DNA from: Sphingobacterium chuzhouense
GTDB lineage: Bacteria; Bacteroidota; Bacteroidia; Sphingobacteriales; Sphingobacteriaceae
Assembly (NCBI RefSeq): GCF_014692525.1
Contig: NZ_JACNYL010000002.1
Location: 744,001 to 808,000 of the forward strand
Length of the DNA stretch: 64,000 bases
Direction of reading: 5' to 3'
In this document: in pieces, positions 52,302-60,138 of the stretch
How the letters are laid out: every line of letters begins with the position of its first letter
Numbering within the stretch: the stretch's first letter is position 1
Made by a program: the position numbers and the translations under genes
The notes under the pieces: generated by a model
Databases searched by the model: none
Seen by the model: only the letters and a program-made list of their open reading frames with translations
Told to the model about the DNA's origin: nothing

Positions 52302-52656
52302 GTCTTTCAAATTAAGTGTTAATACTAAGCTTTCATGGTGTGGTCAGTTCCCATGCCCATAGTCCCGTCCGGATCGGGGTTCCATGAAATACACCAAAAA
52401 ATTAAGTAAATCTTTTGAAGATAAAGATATAAAGGGACAATATTCATTATCTTAGTGACAAGCCTATAAAAGAACACTATAAAATAATACATACCTAAAA
52501 AAGAACATTTAGTCACCGATTCAACAATATTTGCCACAGACATAAGTTTGTCAAAAGAAATTAAAACAAAAATTTTAAGGGTAAAACGCCTTTTGTTTGT
52601 CTATTGTATAAAAGGGGATATTGAAACCCATAATATTAGGTATTCGTAATCGAGGA
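52302..52656. other. 355-nt gap between the peptide gene and the sigma factor gene
   Basis: Mostly AT-rich. On the reverse strand an open frame from 52543 to 52325 contains an internal ATG at 52447, giving a possible 40-residue product. It has a hydrophobic start (MNIVPLYLYLQKIYLIFWC) and an oddly ordered tail (WNPDPDGTMGMGTDHTMKA) in a GC-richer patch at 52325-52385. The remainder must hold divergent promoters for the peptide gene and for the sigma gene. No confident call for a gene. Confidence 0.4.
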
Positions 52657-53196
52657 ATGTTACAAAACAAAGAAAAAGAGAAAAGTTTCGAAACGGTTTT
52701 CCGGAAGTACTTTAAGGAATTACACCGTTATGCATACCGAATGCTTGAAGATACTGATATCGCCGAAGAAGTTGTGCAACAAGTTTTCTTGCGTTTGTGG
52801 GAACGAGATTGGGAACAAACGATACAAACCTCATTGAAAGCATACTTGTATAGAGCTGTGCATAATCATAGCGTAAATATAATCAAGCGAAACAAATTGC
52901 AACAACAATATGAAGCCGATCAGGCTACACACGCAGATACGCAACAGGAAATGCATGTGAGCGATGTAGAATTAAAAAAGCAATTGCATATTGCCCTAGC
53001 TCGATTGCCTGAAAAAAGTAGAACGGTGTTCGAAATGAGCCGTTTTCAGGAATTACGCTATCAGGAGATTTCCGACATGCTCAACATACCTTTGAAAACG
53101 GTCGAAGGTCACATGACAAAAGCGTTAAAACACTTGCGTCTACATCTGGTGGACTATCTAAATGTTTTGGTTTTATTATGTATAGACAGGCTATGA
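52657..53196 (+). CDS. ECF RNA polymerase sigma factor (FecI-like)
   Basis: A 179-residue sigma-70 family factor with only regions 2 and 4. Region 2: FETVFRKYFKELHRYAYRML, then DTDIAEEVVQQVFLRLWERDW. Region 4: LHIALARLPEKSRTVFEMSRFQELRYQEISDMLNIPLKTVEGHMTKALKHLR with the HTH. This is the Bacteroidota FecI group. I use ATG 52657 (GAGGA just upstream) instead of the TTG at 52621. The stop overlaps the FecR start by 4 nt. It would drive the downstream STN-domain gene on an extracellular signal. Confidence 0.92.
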   Translation: MLQNKEKEKSFETVFRKYFKELHRYAYRMLEDTDIAEEVVQQVFLRLWERDWEQTIQTSLKAYLYRAVHNHSVNIIKRNKLQQQYEADQATHADTQQEMHVSDVELKKQLHIALARLPEKSRTVFEMSRFQELRYQEISDMLNIPLKTVEGHMTKALKHLRLHLVDYLNVLVLLCIDRL

Positions 53197-54155
53197 AAAA
53201 GGATTCAATTATAAGATATATCAACGGCAACGCAAATCCCGAAGAACGCATGCACATAGAACAGTGGCGCAAGGAAGATTTGCTACATGAAAAAGAGTAT
53301 TTGGATATAAAGGAAATGTGGGAAATGACCGAATTAAAGAAAGAAGTGCCCGATATAGATGTAAACCGTGCATGGGATAATTTTATTCATTTACGGAATG
53401 AACGGGTAGCAGGTCGCCAAGCATCCGTCCGCAACATAAACTTAAAAAAGAAGCTGTGGTGGGGGGCCGCTTCCATCGCCATATTGGGTATCGTTTCTTT
53501 TTGGCTAATACGCCCTCTATTGTCGGACGACCTACACCTCGAAACGGCGAATCAATTCCAGCACCACTCTTTACCTGACGGCAGTTCGGTCCATTTAAAC
53601 AAGAATACCGACTTATATTATCATCAGGGTTGGCGAGATAAAAATAGGCAGGTTTATATCCGACGCGGTGAAGCATTTTTTGATGTTCAGAAAGACGCGA
53701 AACGACCGTTTGTGATCAAAAGTGGTAACACACGTATAACTGTTTTAGGCACTAGTTTTCATGTACGTCGGGAACAATTTGAAACGGAAGTTATCGTGGC
53801 CAGCGGCTCCGTTAAAGTCAACCATGCCGATCAAGAAATTGTTTTGAAACCAGAACAGTCTGTGATCGTCTCCGACACGAGCCGGCTGGCTCTAAAAGTA
53901 GATACGGTTCCGGATCATCTGTATCGTTATTATATTCATCAACAGTTCGTTTTTGAAAACACATCACTCGCTCGCGTTTTTGCTACATTGAGTAAAGCCT
54001 ACGATGTGGAATTTGTTATTGATAACCCTAAAACAGCACAATTACCGCTTACTGTAACCTTTGAACAGCAGACACTTTCTGAAATGCTCCTGGTTATCAC
54101 AAAAACATTCAATCTAAACATTGAAAAAAAGAAAAACAAATATCATATCAACTAG
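53193..54155 (+). CDS. FecR-type anti-sigma/signal-transfer protein
   Basis: A 320-residue inner-membrane protein. A cytoplasmic N-terminal segment (about 1-85; IRYINGNANPEERMHIEQWR) binds the sigma factor. One transmembrane helix follows (LWWGAASIAILGIVSFWLI). The periplasmic FecR domain (about 120-235) shows LPDGSSVHLNKNTDLYYHQGW, VYIRRGEAFFDVQKDAKRPFVI and ITVLGTSFHVR. The C-terminal DUF4974/STN-like part ends ARVFATLSKAYDVEFVIDNP ... ITKTFNLNIEKK. I take ATG 53193 (ATGA overlap with the sigma stop) instead of 53178. It is the classic partner of the sigma factor just upstream. Confidence 0.94.
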   Translation: MKKDSIIRYINGNANPEERMHIEQWRKEDLLHEKEYLDIKEMWEMTELKKEVPDIDVNRAWDNFIHLRNERVAGRQASVRNINLKKKLWWGAASIAILGIVSFWLIRPLLSDDLHLETANQFQHHSLPDGSSVHLNKNTDLYYHQGWRDKNRQVYIRRGEAFFDVQKDAKRPFVIKSGNTRITVLGTSFHVRREQFETEVIVASGSVKVNHADQEIVLKPEQSVIVSDTSRLALKVDTVPDHLYRYYIHQQFVFENTSLARVFATLSKAYDVEFVIDNPKTAQLPLTVTFEQQTLSEMLLVITKTFNLNIEKKKNKYHIN

Positions 54156-54158
54156 TTT

Positions 54159-55838
54159 ATGTCGAAATATAATATCATCCAACATATCAAAATTATCATT
54201 TATATTATCAAAAAGGCAAAGCTGTTTGCGGCCTTCCTATGTTTTTTCGTTGTACAACTTTCTGCGCAAAGCCGATTGAGCGAAACGATCAATATGCCAC
54301 ATTTTGAACAAGCGAGTCTTCGACAAATTTTCGGTGTATTAAAAGAAAAACAACATTTGGAATTTTCGTACGATAGCCGTCTATTAACCATGGATAGCAT
54401 CCTATCCAAACAATCTTTCAAAGGCTTATGTATTGATTATTTGGAATATCTGTTCGGAACAGATTTTGCTTTTAAGGAAACCGCTTCGCATATTATTATC
54501 AGTTACGCCCCGCAACGTATGGCAATAAATGCGGACGTCAACACTAACGAGAAAAACCGAGCGGTAGTTTCTGGATATGTACGCGATTTGCGGACGAACC
54601 GGGCTATAGCAGACGCCAGTGTCTATGATAAGCTGACGCTGAATACCTCTACGCTATCCGATAAGAACGGATATTTTACGTTAGATATCAAAAAGCCAGA
54701 CCACCTGATAGCTATTTCATTGAATAAGACAAATTATAGGGACACCTCCGTTATGTTTTTGCTGCCCGTGGAAGCAATAGTCCTCCGGGATAAGAAAACG
54801 GGATATTATCGAGCAGCACAAGACAGCAAGAATGTTTTCAACAATTTTTTCGGAAAATTCTTCACTACAACTTCTCAACATATTCAAAGCACGAACCTGA
54901 ACGGCTTTTTCGCATACAGTCCATTTCAAGTGTCACTAACTCCTAGCCTAAGTACACATGGTCTTTTCAATGCTCAAGTGGTCAATAAGTTTTCGTTGAA
55001 TATTATTGGAGGTTCGACGGCAGGCGTAAACGGCACCGAACTGGCGGGAGGATTCAATGTCAACCAATACGACATGCGAGGTGCACAATTTTCAGGCGTC
55101 TTAAATATAGTAGGGGGTGACATGAAGGGAGTTCAAATGGCTGGAGCAGGAAATGTATTGCTTCATAACCTGAAAGGATTACAAATGGCCGGTGTATGGA
55201 ATACCTCCGATACCTTAAAAAAAGGAGCCCAGGTAACGGGCGGTATGAATATCACCAATGAATCGGCAGGATTACAATTAGCAGGTGCGATGAATATTTC
55301 ACACGAAAAAGCAGGTAGCCAAGTTGCCGGAGGGATAAACGTTGCAAAAAAAGTGACAGGTATACAACTAGCTGCTCTTTTGAACATTGCAGATAGCAGT
55401 GATTATCCAATTGCCGTCTTAAACTTAATTAAATATGGACGAAAAGAAATCTTACTACAGATGGACGAAAGCCGTTTGATAAGTTTTAGGTTTCGTTCCG
55501 GCGGACGAGTTATGTACAGTGTAATTGGCATTGGCTGTTATTTAGAACAAAAAGACCTCCAATATGGAGCAGAATTCGGATTAGGCGCATTTCTGATAGA
55601 CAGGCAAAAGTTCAGTTTGGCTACAGAATTGGTGCAACGCTACAATTTTAATAAACGATTACACTTTCACGATGCATTTCGATCTACATTTAGCGTCATT
55701 CCTCATTGGCATATCACCAAGCATTGGCACCTCTATACAGCGCCTTCCCTAGCCTATTCCGAATCAACAACCTCCGACAACAAGCTACCCGGAACCTTTC
55801 ACCTCGGCGGCGCTATGGGGGTATCTTTTGCCTTTTAG
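54159..55838 (+). CDS. Exported STN-domain protein with surface repeats (LA_2272-like)
   Basis: A 559-residue exported protein taking the place of a TonB-dependent receptor in a FecI/FecR locus. Signal peptide (FAAFLCFFVVQLSAQS); STN domain at about 42-110 (ASLRQIFGVLKEKQHLEFSY); carboxypeptidase-D-like regulatory domain at about 130-205 (VVSGYVRDLRTNRAIADASVY, LSDKNGYFTLDIKK). Then about nine imperfect repeats of 'G.Q.AG..N....' (for example GVQMAGAGNVLLHN, GLQMAGVWNTSD, GAQVTGGMNIT), as in the LA_2272 surface repeat. The C-terminus looks like a short outer-membrane beta-barrel (ending GGAMGVSFAF). There is no TonB plug. It starts 3 nt after the FecR stop. Confidence 0.8.
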   Translation: MSKYNIIQHIKIIIYIIKKAKLFAAFLCFFVVQLSAQSRLSETINMPHFEQASLRQIFGVLKEKQHLEFSYDSRLLTMDSILSKQSFKGLCIDYLEYLFGTDFAFKETASHIIISYAPQRMAINADVNTNEKNRAVVSGYVRDLRTNRAIADASVYDKLTLNTSTLSDKNGYFTLDIKKPDHLIAISLNKTNYRDTSVMFLLPVEAIVLRDKKTGYYRAAQDSKNVFNNFFGKFFTTTSQHIQSTNLNGFFAYSPFQVSLTPSLSTHGLFNAQVVNKFSLNIIGGSTAGVNGTELAGGFNVNQYDMRGAQFSGVLNIVGGDMKGVQMAGAGNVLLHNLKGLQMAGVWNTSDTLKKGAQVTGGMNITNESAGLQLAGAMNISHEKAGSQVAGGINVAKKVTGIQLAALLNIADSSDYPIAVLNLIKYGRKEILLQMDESRLISFRFRSGGRVMYSVIGIGCYLEQKDLQYGAEFGLGAFLIDRQKFSLATELVQRYNFNKRLHFHDAFRSTFSVIPHWHITKHWHLYTAPSLAYSESTTSDNKLPGTFHLGGAMGVSFAF

Positions 55839-56195
55839 TCCCAAGAAGAAAACAGCTACCGAACGCTTGTCGTATATATAAAATATCTACAGCAACTAGC
55901 TAACCCCTATTTTTCACCCCTAAAAAACAGCCATATACCGTGGAAATTATACTTCCTCCAGTTTTATTTGGCGGTAAAAATTTAAATATACAATTTAGCA
56001 TCACCGTGAAAAAGAAAGCTATTCTGTATGTTTCTGATGTCAAAAATAAATAAAAACTGAATTGTGATCGGCAAGACATCTTATATCGAAACATCAAATC
56101 AAGGAAGTATGAAAGGTCAGGTCGCGGGAACCGGGCGTGCCGCGTACCTGACTACTTCCTTTTATTTTTGACCGCAGAAGTTTGGAGATATATTC
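55839..56195. other. 357-nt gap with a structured element near its right end
   Basis: Nothing like a gene. From 55839 to about 56100 the DNA is AT-rich and featureless, except for a T-rich stretch at 55910-55990. The right part is a compact, GC-rich hairpin at 56101-56161 ending in a T tract on the plus strand (see that entry). Confidence 0.45.
56101..56170 (+). terminator. Elaborate hairpin terminator or small structured RNA
   Basis: Three stacked helices: AAGGAAGTA/TACTTCCTT (56101-56109 with 56153-56161), GTCAGGT/ACCTGAC (56116-56122 with 56146-56152) and CGCGG/CCGCG (56123-56127 with 56140-56144). There is one 6-nt bulge (56110-56115) and a 12-nt GC-rich loop, then TTATTTTTG. Too elaborate for a plain terminator and 260 nt from the upstream gene; a small RNA ending here is possible. 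Confidence 0.55.
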
Positions 56196-57140
56196 CTATC
56201 CCTGTAGTTTTATTTCTCCCAAATTTGGAACGTCTTTTAAATCAAACGGAGTTGCTTGATATACATAATAATTCAGCCAATTATTGAACAATAAGTTCGC
56301 ATGGCTGGTCCAGCGCACCAACGGCGGATTATCGGGATTATTATCCACATAATAGTCTAGTGGCATATCAATGTTTAGCCCCTTTTCTAAGTCTCTTTTA
56401 TATTCATCATCCAATGTGAGGGGTGCATATTCGGAATGACCGGTGAAATAGAATTCACGTCCTCCTCTGGAAGAGAGAATAGCAAGCCCCGCATCCTTTG
56501 ATTCAGACAAAACAGAAATCGATTTTTTATCTGCTACTGATGTTTTTAAAATCGTAGTGTGACGGCTGTGTGGAATAAAAAACTCATCATCAAAGCCTCT
56601 GAACAATGGATGTCGTTTCTCGGTAACTGTATGCTTAAACACACCGAACAATTTTTCTTCCAAAGGTGATTTCTGGACCCCATAGAAATGATAGAGCGCT
56701 GCTTGAGAGGCCCAACAGATATACAATGTAGAGGTAACATGGGTTCTTGCCCAATCAAATATGCCCTTAATCTCCTCCCAGTAGGATACAGCCTCAAAAT
56801 CCATCATCTCCACCGGTGCTCCGGTGATGATCATACCATCATAGAAATCATCGCGCACTTCACTAAATCCCTTGTAAAACATTTCCAAATGCTCTTCAGG
56901 TGTGTTTTTTGAAGTATGGGTGTCCAATCGTACAAATTCTATTTCGACTTGTAGAGGATTGTTGGACAACAGCCTTATGAAATCAGTCTCCGTCGTTATC
57001 TTAAGGGGCATCAGATTAAGAATAAGCACACGTAACGGGCGAATGTCCTGTGCGGCCGCCTGTAAATCGCTCATCACAAATATATTCTCTTTCTCCAAAA
57101 GTTGAATAGCTGGAAGATTATCTGGTATCTTGACTGGCAT
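56196..57140 (-). CDS. metA: Homoserine O-acyltransferase MetA, acetyl-type
   Basis: A 314-residue MetA-family enzyme for the first committed step of methionine synthesis. Family blocks: MPVKIPDNLPAIQLLEKENIF, RPLRVLILNLMPLKITTETDF, IITGAPVEMMDFEAVSYWEEI, and the catalytic Cys in YICWASQAALYHFYG. The His/Glu pair lies in FTGHSEYAPLTLDDEYKRD. The residue that sets the acyl donor is Glu (APVE) as in Bacillus-type acetyltransferases, not Gly as in the succinyl-CoA enzyme of E. coli, so homoserine O-acetyltransferase is the better name. Start ATG 57140. No known SAM riboswitch is visible in the upstream gap. Confidence 0.95.
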   Translation of the reverse strand: MPVKIPDNLPAIQLLEKENIFVMSDLQAAAQDIRPLRVLILNLMPLKITTETDFIRLLSNNPLQVEIEFVRLDTHTSKNTPEEHLEMFYKGFSEVRDDFYDGMIITGAPVEMMDFEAVSYWEEIKGIFDWARTHVTSTLYICWASQAALYHFYGVQKSPLEEKLFGVFKHTVTEKRHPLFRGFDDEFFIPHSRHTTILKTSVADKKSISVLSESKDAGLAILSSRGGREFYFTGHSEYAPLTLDDEYKRDLEKGLNIDMPLDYYVDNNPDNPPLVRWTSHANLLFNNWLNYYVYQATPFDLKDVPNLGEIKLQG

Positions 57141-57574
57141 ACTATTTCCCTCGCTTAAGTTGATCTAAAAACTGACTGCAAAAATATAAAGAAATAATTG
57201 GAAGAAAAAACATCCAATTGTAAACGCCCCTCAAATCCTTTACAAGATTATGCGTCCGCATATGCACACCTTTTGTTCATATTCGAACAATCCGAAAAAC
57301 AAAGAAAATCACAAACAGCTCATAATGAAACATTTTAATTTTTGGCAATGCGATTGGATAGTATAGACCAGAAGATATGAACAATAAAACCATAACGATA
57401 ATCGGTAAAAAATTCACCGAACATTATACCGGTTTTACCGAGAAATATCAAATACTGGTCTAATTAGCATTTTGTACCAATCAATAGCAGACTACTTTTG
57501 AGTTAACGAAAAGGATGAAGGAATAAAGACAAAAAATATAAAGACAAAATTAACAATATTAAAAACTTACTACA
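57141..57574. other. 434-nt AT-rich gap between metA and the secreted small protein
   Basis: No convincing gene. A 9-bp inverted repeat TCGGTAAAA (57402-57410) / TTTTACCGA (57433-57441) with a 22-nt spacer is the main structure. It lies inside a possible 28-codon ORF (57377-57463; MNNKTITIIGKKFTEHYTG...) that I cannot support. Divergent promoters for metA and the 57575 gene must be here. Confidence 0.4.
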
Positions 57575-58000
57575 ATGAAAACGACAATCGCAACCATCGC
57601 AACAGCATTTATCATGATGACATCATTCAGTTCTTTTGCAGCTGAAAAAGTTAACCCGTTGAAAGATCTCAATTCAATGAACATCATCGCGACTTATTTA
57701 GAGGCCGCTACTGCTGGCAGCATCGAATTCAACAAATTCCTGTTTTCGGAAGATTTTGAATACCGAAATACAGCTAACAATATATGCTACAATAAAAAGA
57801 CCTACACTAATTTTTTAAAGGCAAATAAGGGGTTGAAATTCAACTGTGAAACAACCTACGAGATGCTAGATGAAAGTGGCAAAGCCTGCGTCGCCAAGGC
57901 CATCATGAAATTCGATAACTTTACGCGTGTAGATTATATTACGCTAAACCACAGCCAAGACGGCTGGAAAGTAAGTAAAGTAGTAACGACCTACCCATAG
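57575..58000 (+). CDS. Secreted NTF2-like small protein
   Basis: A 141-residue protein with a signal peptide (MKTTIATIATAFIMMTSFSS, cleavage near SFAAE). The mature part fits a nuclear-transport-factor-2/SnoaL-like fold: NIIATYLEAATAGSIEFNKFLFSEDFEYRN, then FLKANKGLKFNCETTYEM and ITLNHSQDGWKVSKVVTTYP. Putative lumazine-binding or polyketide cyclase-like proteins of Bacteroidota have this form. Substrate-free assignment; role unknown. Followed by a terminator. Confidence 0.75.
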   Translation: MKTTIATIATAFIMMTSFSSFAAEKVNPLKDLNSMNIIATYLEAATAGSIEFNKFLFSEDFEYRNTANNICYNKKTYTNFLKANKGLKFNCETTYEMLDESGKACVAKAIMKFDNFTRVDYITLNHSQDGWKVSKVVTTYP

Positions 58001-58033
58001 AAACTGGGTATTTGTTTCAATGTTTAGTTTAGT

Positions 58034-58060
58034 GAAAAGCCTACGTAATGTAGGCTTTTC
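58034..58060. terminator. Bidirectional terminator between the NTF2-like gene and dnaB
   Basis: GAAAAGCCTAC / GTAGGCTTTTC, an 11-bp perfect stem with a 5-nt loop between convergent genes. Confidence 0.88.
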
Positions 58061-58068
58061 TATTCATT

Positions 58069-59652
58069 TTAAAACGGCGCGTCGTCCGGCATATCGTTCA
58101 TTCTTGAAGGCATAGTAATGCCTCCACCGCCAAAACCTCCGGCTCCGCCAAATGCATCGGATGGCCCCATTGCAGAAAAGTTATCCATTCCTCCTGCAAA
58201 TGAATCCGCACCTCCGAAATCCTCTTCCAAATCCACAAATTTTACGTACTTACCGATGAAGCGCAACGGCACAATCCCCGTTTCACCATTCCGGTGTTTC
58301 GCAATAATCACCTCGCCCACACCAGCCGTAGGACGTCCTTCTTCGTCTTCAGTGAGTCCATAATACTCTGGACGATAAAGGAACAATACCATATCGGCAT
58401 CCTGCTCGATAGACCCCGACTCCCGCAAATCCGACAACATCGGACGTTTACTATTTCCCGGCCGGGATTCCACAGCACGGCTTAACTGAGAAAGCGCCAA
58501 TACTGGAATATTCAATTCTTTGGCAACAGATTTCAATGCACGTGAAATACTACCGATTTCCTGCTCACGGTTGCCACCACCTTTTCCTTCGCTCTTTCCG
58601 TGCATTAGCTGTAAATAATCCACGATAACCATTTGAATATCATGTTGTGCTTTCAAACGACGACATTTCGCTCGGAACTCGAAAACATTTAATGCCGGTG
58701 TATCATCAATGATAAGGGGCGCTTCCGTTAATCTTCCTATCCGGGAATGCAATTGCTGCCATTCATGGTCAGCCAAATTTCCTTTTTTTAATTTTTCTTG
58801 TTCAATTTCCGTTTCACCGGCTATCAAACGATTAACTAGCTGTACAGACGACATCTCCAATGAAAATACCGCCACTGGACGTTGATGGTCTACGGCCGCA
58901 TTACGCGCGACAGATAATACGAAGGCTGTCTTCCCCATCGCCGGGCGCGCCGCAATGATAACGAGATCAGAAGGCTGCCAACCCGAGGTCATCCGGTCTA
59001 GTGCAGTCAATCCGGAAGGAATACCTGTCAATCCATCCGTACGGTCACGAAGCGCTTCCAAATTAGTAATCGCTTCCCGCATAATATCATCCATCTTCCG
59101 CGAATCACGACGTAAGTTATTTTGTGCAATGTCAAACAGGGATTTCTCGGCATGATCCAACAAATCAAATATATCGGTCGTTTCGTCGTAAGAGTTGTTT
59201 ATAATTTCTGTCGACACTTTAATAAGCTCCCGCTGGATATATTTTTGGGAAATAATACGCGCGTGATACTCTATATTCGCAGCGGAAACAACTCTGTCCG
59301 TCAGCTGTGTAATATAATATGCTCCTCCCACCATTTCCAATGCACCCATTTTTCTGAGCTCAGCTGTCACCGTTAATAGGTCAATAGGAGAAGTCTGTTG
59401 AAACAAATTAAAAATAGCTTCGTATATTTTTTGGTGTGCTTCTTTATAGAATGAGTCGGGTTTAAGGATATCGATGACTTCACTAAGCGCGTTCTTTTCT
59501 AGCATCAAGGCCCCCAAAACAGCTTCTTCCAAATCCAAAGCTTGTGGGGGCAATTTTCCTAATCCACTAACTAAATTATTAAGGCTAGCCCGTTTCTTAG
59601 CAAAATTGGTTCTGCTCCCCGCATTGTTCGAAAATTCATTCTCTATCGCCAT
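58069..59652 (-). CDS. dnaB: Replicative DNA helicase DnaB
   Basis: A 527-residue hexameric helicase. N-terminal DnaG-interacting domain starts PPQALDLEEAVLGALMLEKNAL. The RecA-like core has Walker A IIAARPAMGKTAFVLS, Walker B IQMVIVDYLQLMHG, and LSQLSRAVESRPGNSKRPMLSDLRESGSIEQDADMVLFLYRPEYY. The C-terminus carries a Gly-rich tail (about 485-527, GGAGGFGGGG). The open frame extends upstream to 59748, but the ATG at 59652 (MAIENEF) is the family start. Essential chromosomal replication gene; no sign of an intein. Confidence 0.97.
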   Translation of the reverse strand: MAIENEFSNNAGSRTNFAKKRASLNNLVSGLGKLPPQALDLEEAVLGALMLEKNALSEVIDILKPDSFYKEAHQKIYEAIFNLFQQTSPIDLLTVTAELRKMGALEMVGGAYYITQLTDRVVSAANIEYHARIISQKYIQRELIKVSTEIINNSYDETTDIFDLLDHAEKSLFDIAQNNLRRDSRKMDDIMREAITNLEALRDRTDGLTGIPSGLTALDRMTSGWQPSDLVIIAARPAMGKTAFVLSVARNAAVDHQRPVAVFSLEMSSVQLVNRLIAGETEIEQEKLKKGNLADHEWQQLHSRIGRLTEAPLIIDDTPALNVFEFRAKCRRLKAQHDIQMVIVDYLQLMHGKSEGKGGGNREQEIGSISRALKSVAKELNIPVLALSQLSRAVESRPGNSKRPMLSDLRESGSIEQDADMVLFLYRPEYYGLTEDEEGRPTAGVGEVIIAKHRNGETGIVPLRFIGKYVKFVDLEEDFGGADSFAGGMDNFSAMGPSDAFGGAGGFGGGGITMPSRMNDMPDDAPF

Positions 59653-60138
59653 TCCAAAAAATTCTTCTGTTTTATTTGTTAGTGTTGATCGTAACGAATA
59701 ACAAAAATATAAAAAATAAACAGGAACAATCCATCTATTTGTACACACTTCGGAGTATCGTAAAAAAGCTCCGTTATAACTTCCTTATGGATACGGGTTT
59801 CCATACCAACGTTTTCCACACCCTCTGTTAATAACGTGTGAAAGCGAAAAAAAGTCTCTTTTAATCCAACTAGTTATAGGAATGTTAATAAATCCCGAGG
59901 GTGTTAAGAACTTGTTTTTATATTCAGACTTTCTTCATATCAAATCAAGACTTTGTTCGCCGGTTTAACGTGAATCTACCGTGAGTTTAAATCTTCATTA
60001 AAACGTCGTTAATTGGGCGAAGCTGGTCTAAAGAAAGGGTAAAGCAGGTATAGCGGATATACGAAGATGTCATCATTATCTATCGAGATTAGAAAACGGT
60101 TTTTAGCAAGATAAAAATCAATATTGTATCTTTGCTTT
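59653..60138. other. 486-nt gap between dnaB and ubiE/menG
   Basis: No ORF of note. Two 9-mers with one mismatch to the DnaA box TTATnCACA occur at 59739-59747 and 59812-59820, plus a weaker reverse copy at 59786-59794. An imperfect short repeat (TTTTCCACA ... TGTGAAA) surrounds TTAATAAC at 59812-59840. The right end contains the TATCTTTG promoter element of menG. Otherwise featureless. Confidence 0.4.
60127..60134 (+). promoter_or_regulatory. -7 promoter box TATCTTTG just upstream of ubiE/menG
   Basis: An exact match to the Bacteroidota TAnnTTTG element, ending 4 nt before the ATG at 60139. The distance implies a leaderless or nearly leaderless transcript. Confidence 0.6.

Noticed and set aside
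57141..57574. Search for a SAM riboswitch ahead of metA
   Set aside because: No SAM-I, SAM-II or other known motif elements could be recognised in the reverse-strand leader.
58118..58363. Pro/Ala-rich plus-strand frame opposite the end of dnaB
   Set aside because: It mirrors the Gly-rich tail of DnaB (GGC/GGA codons give Pro/Ala in reverse).
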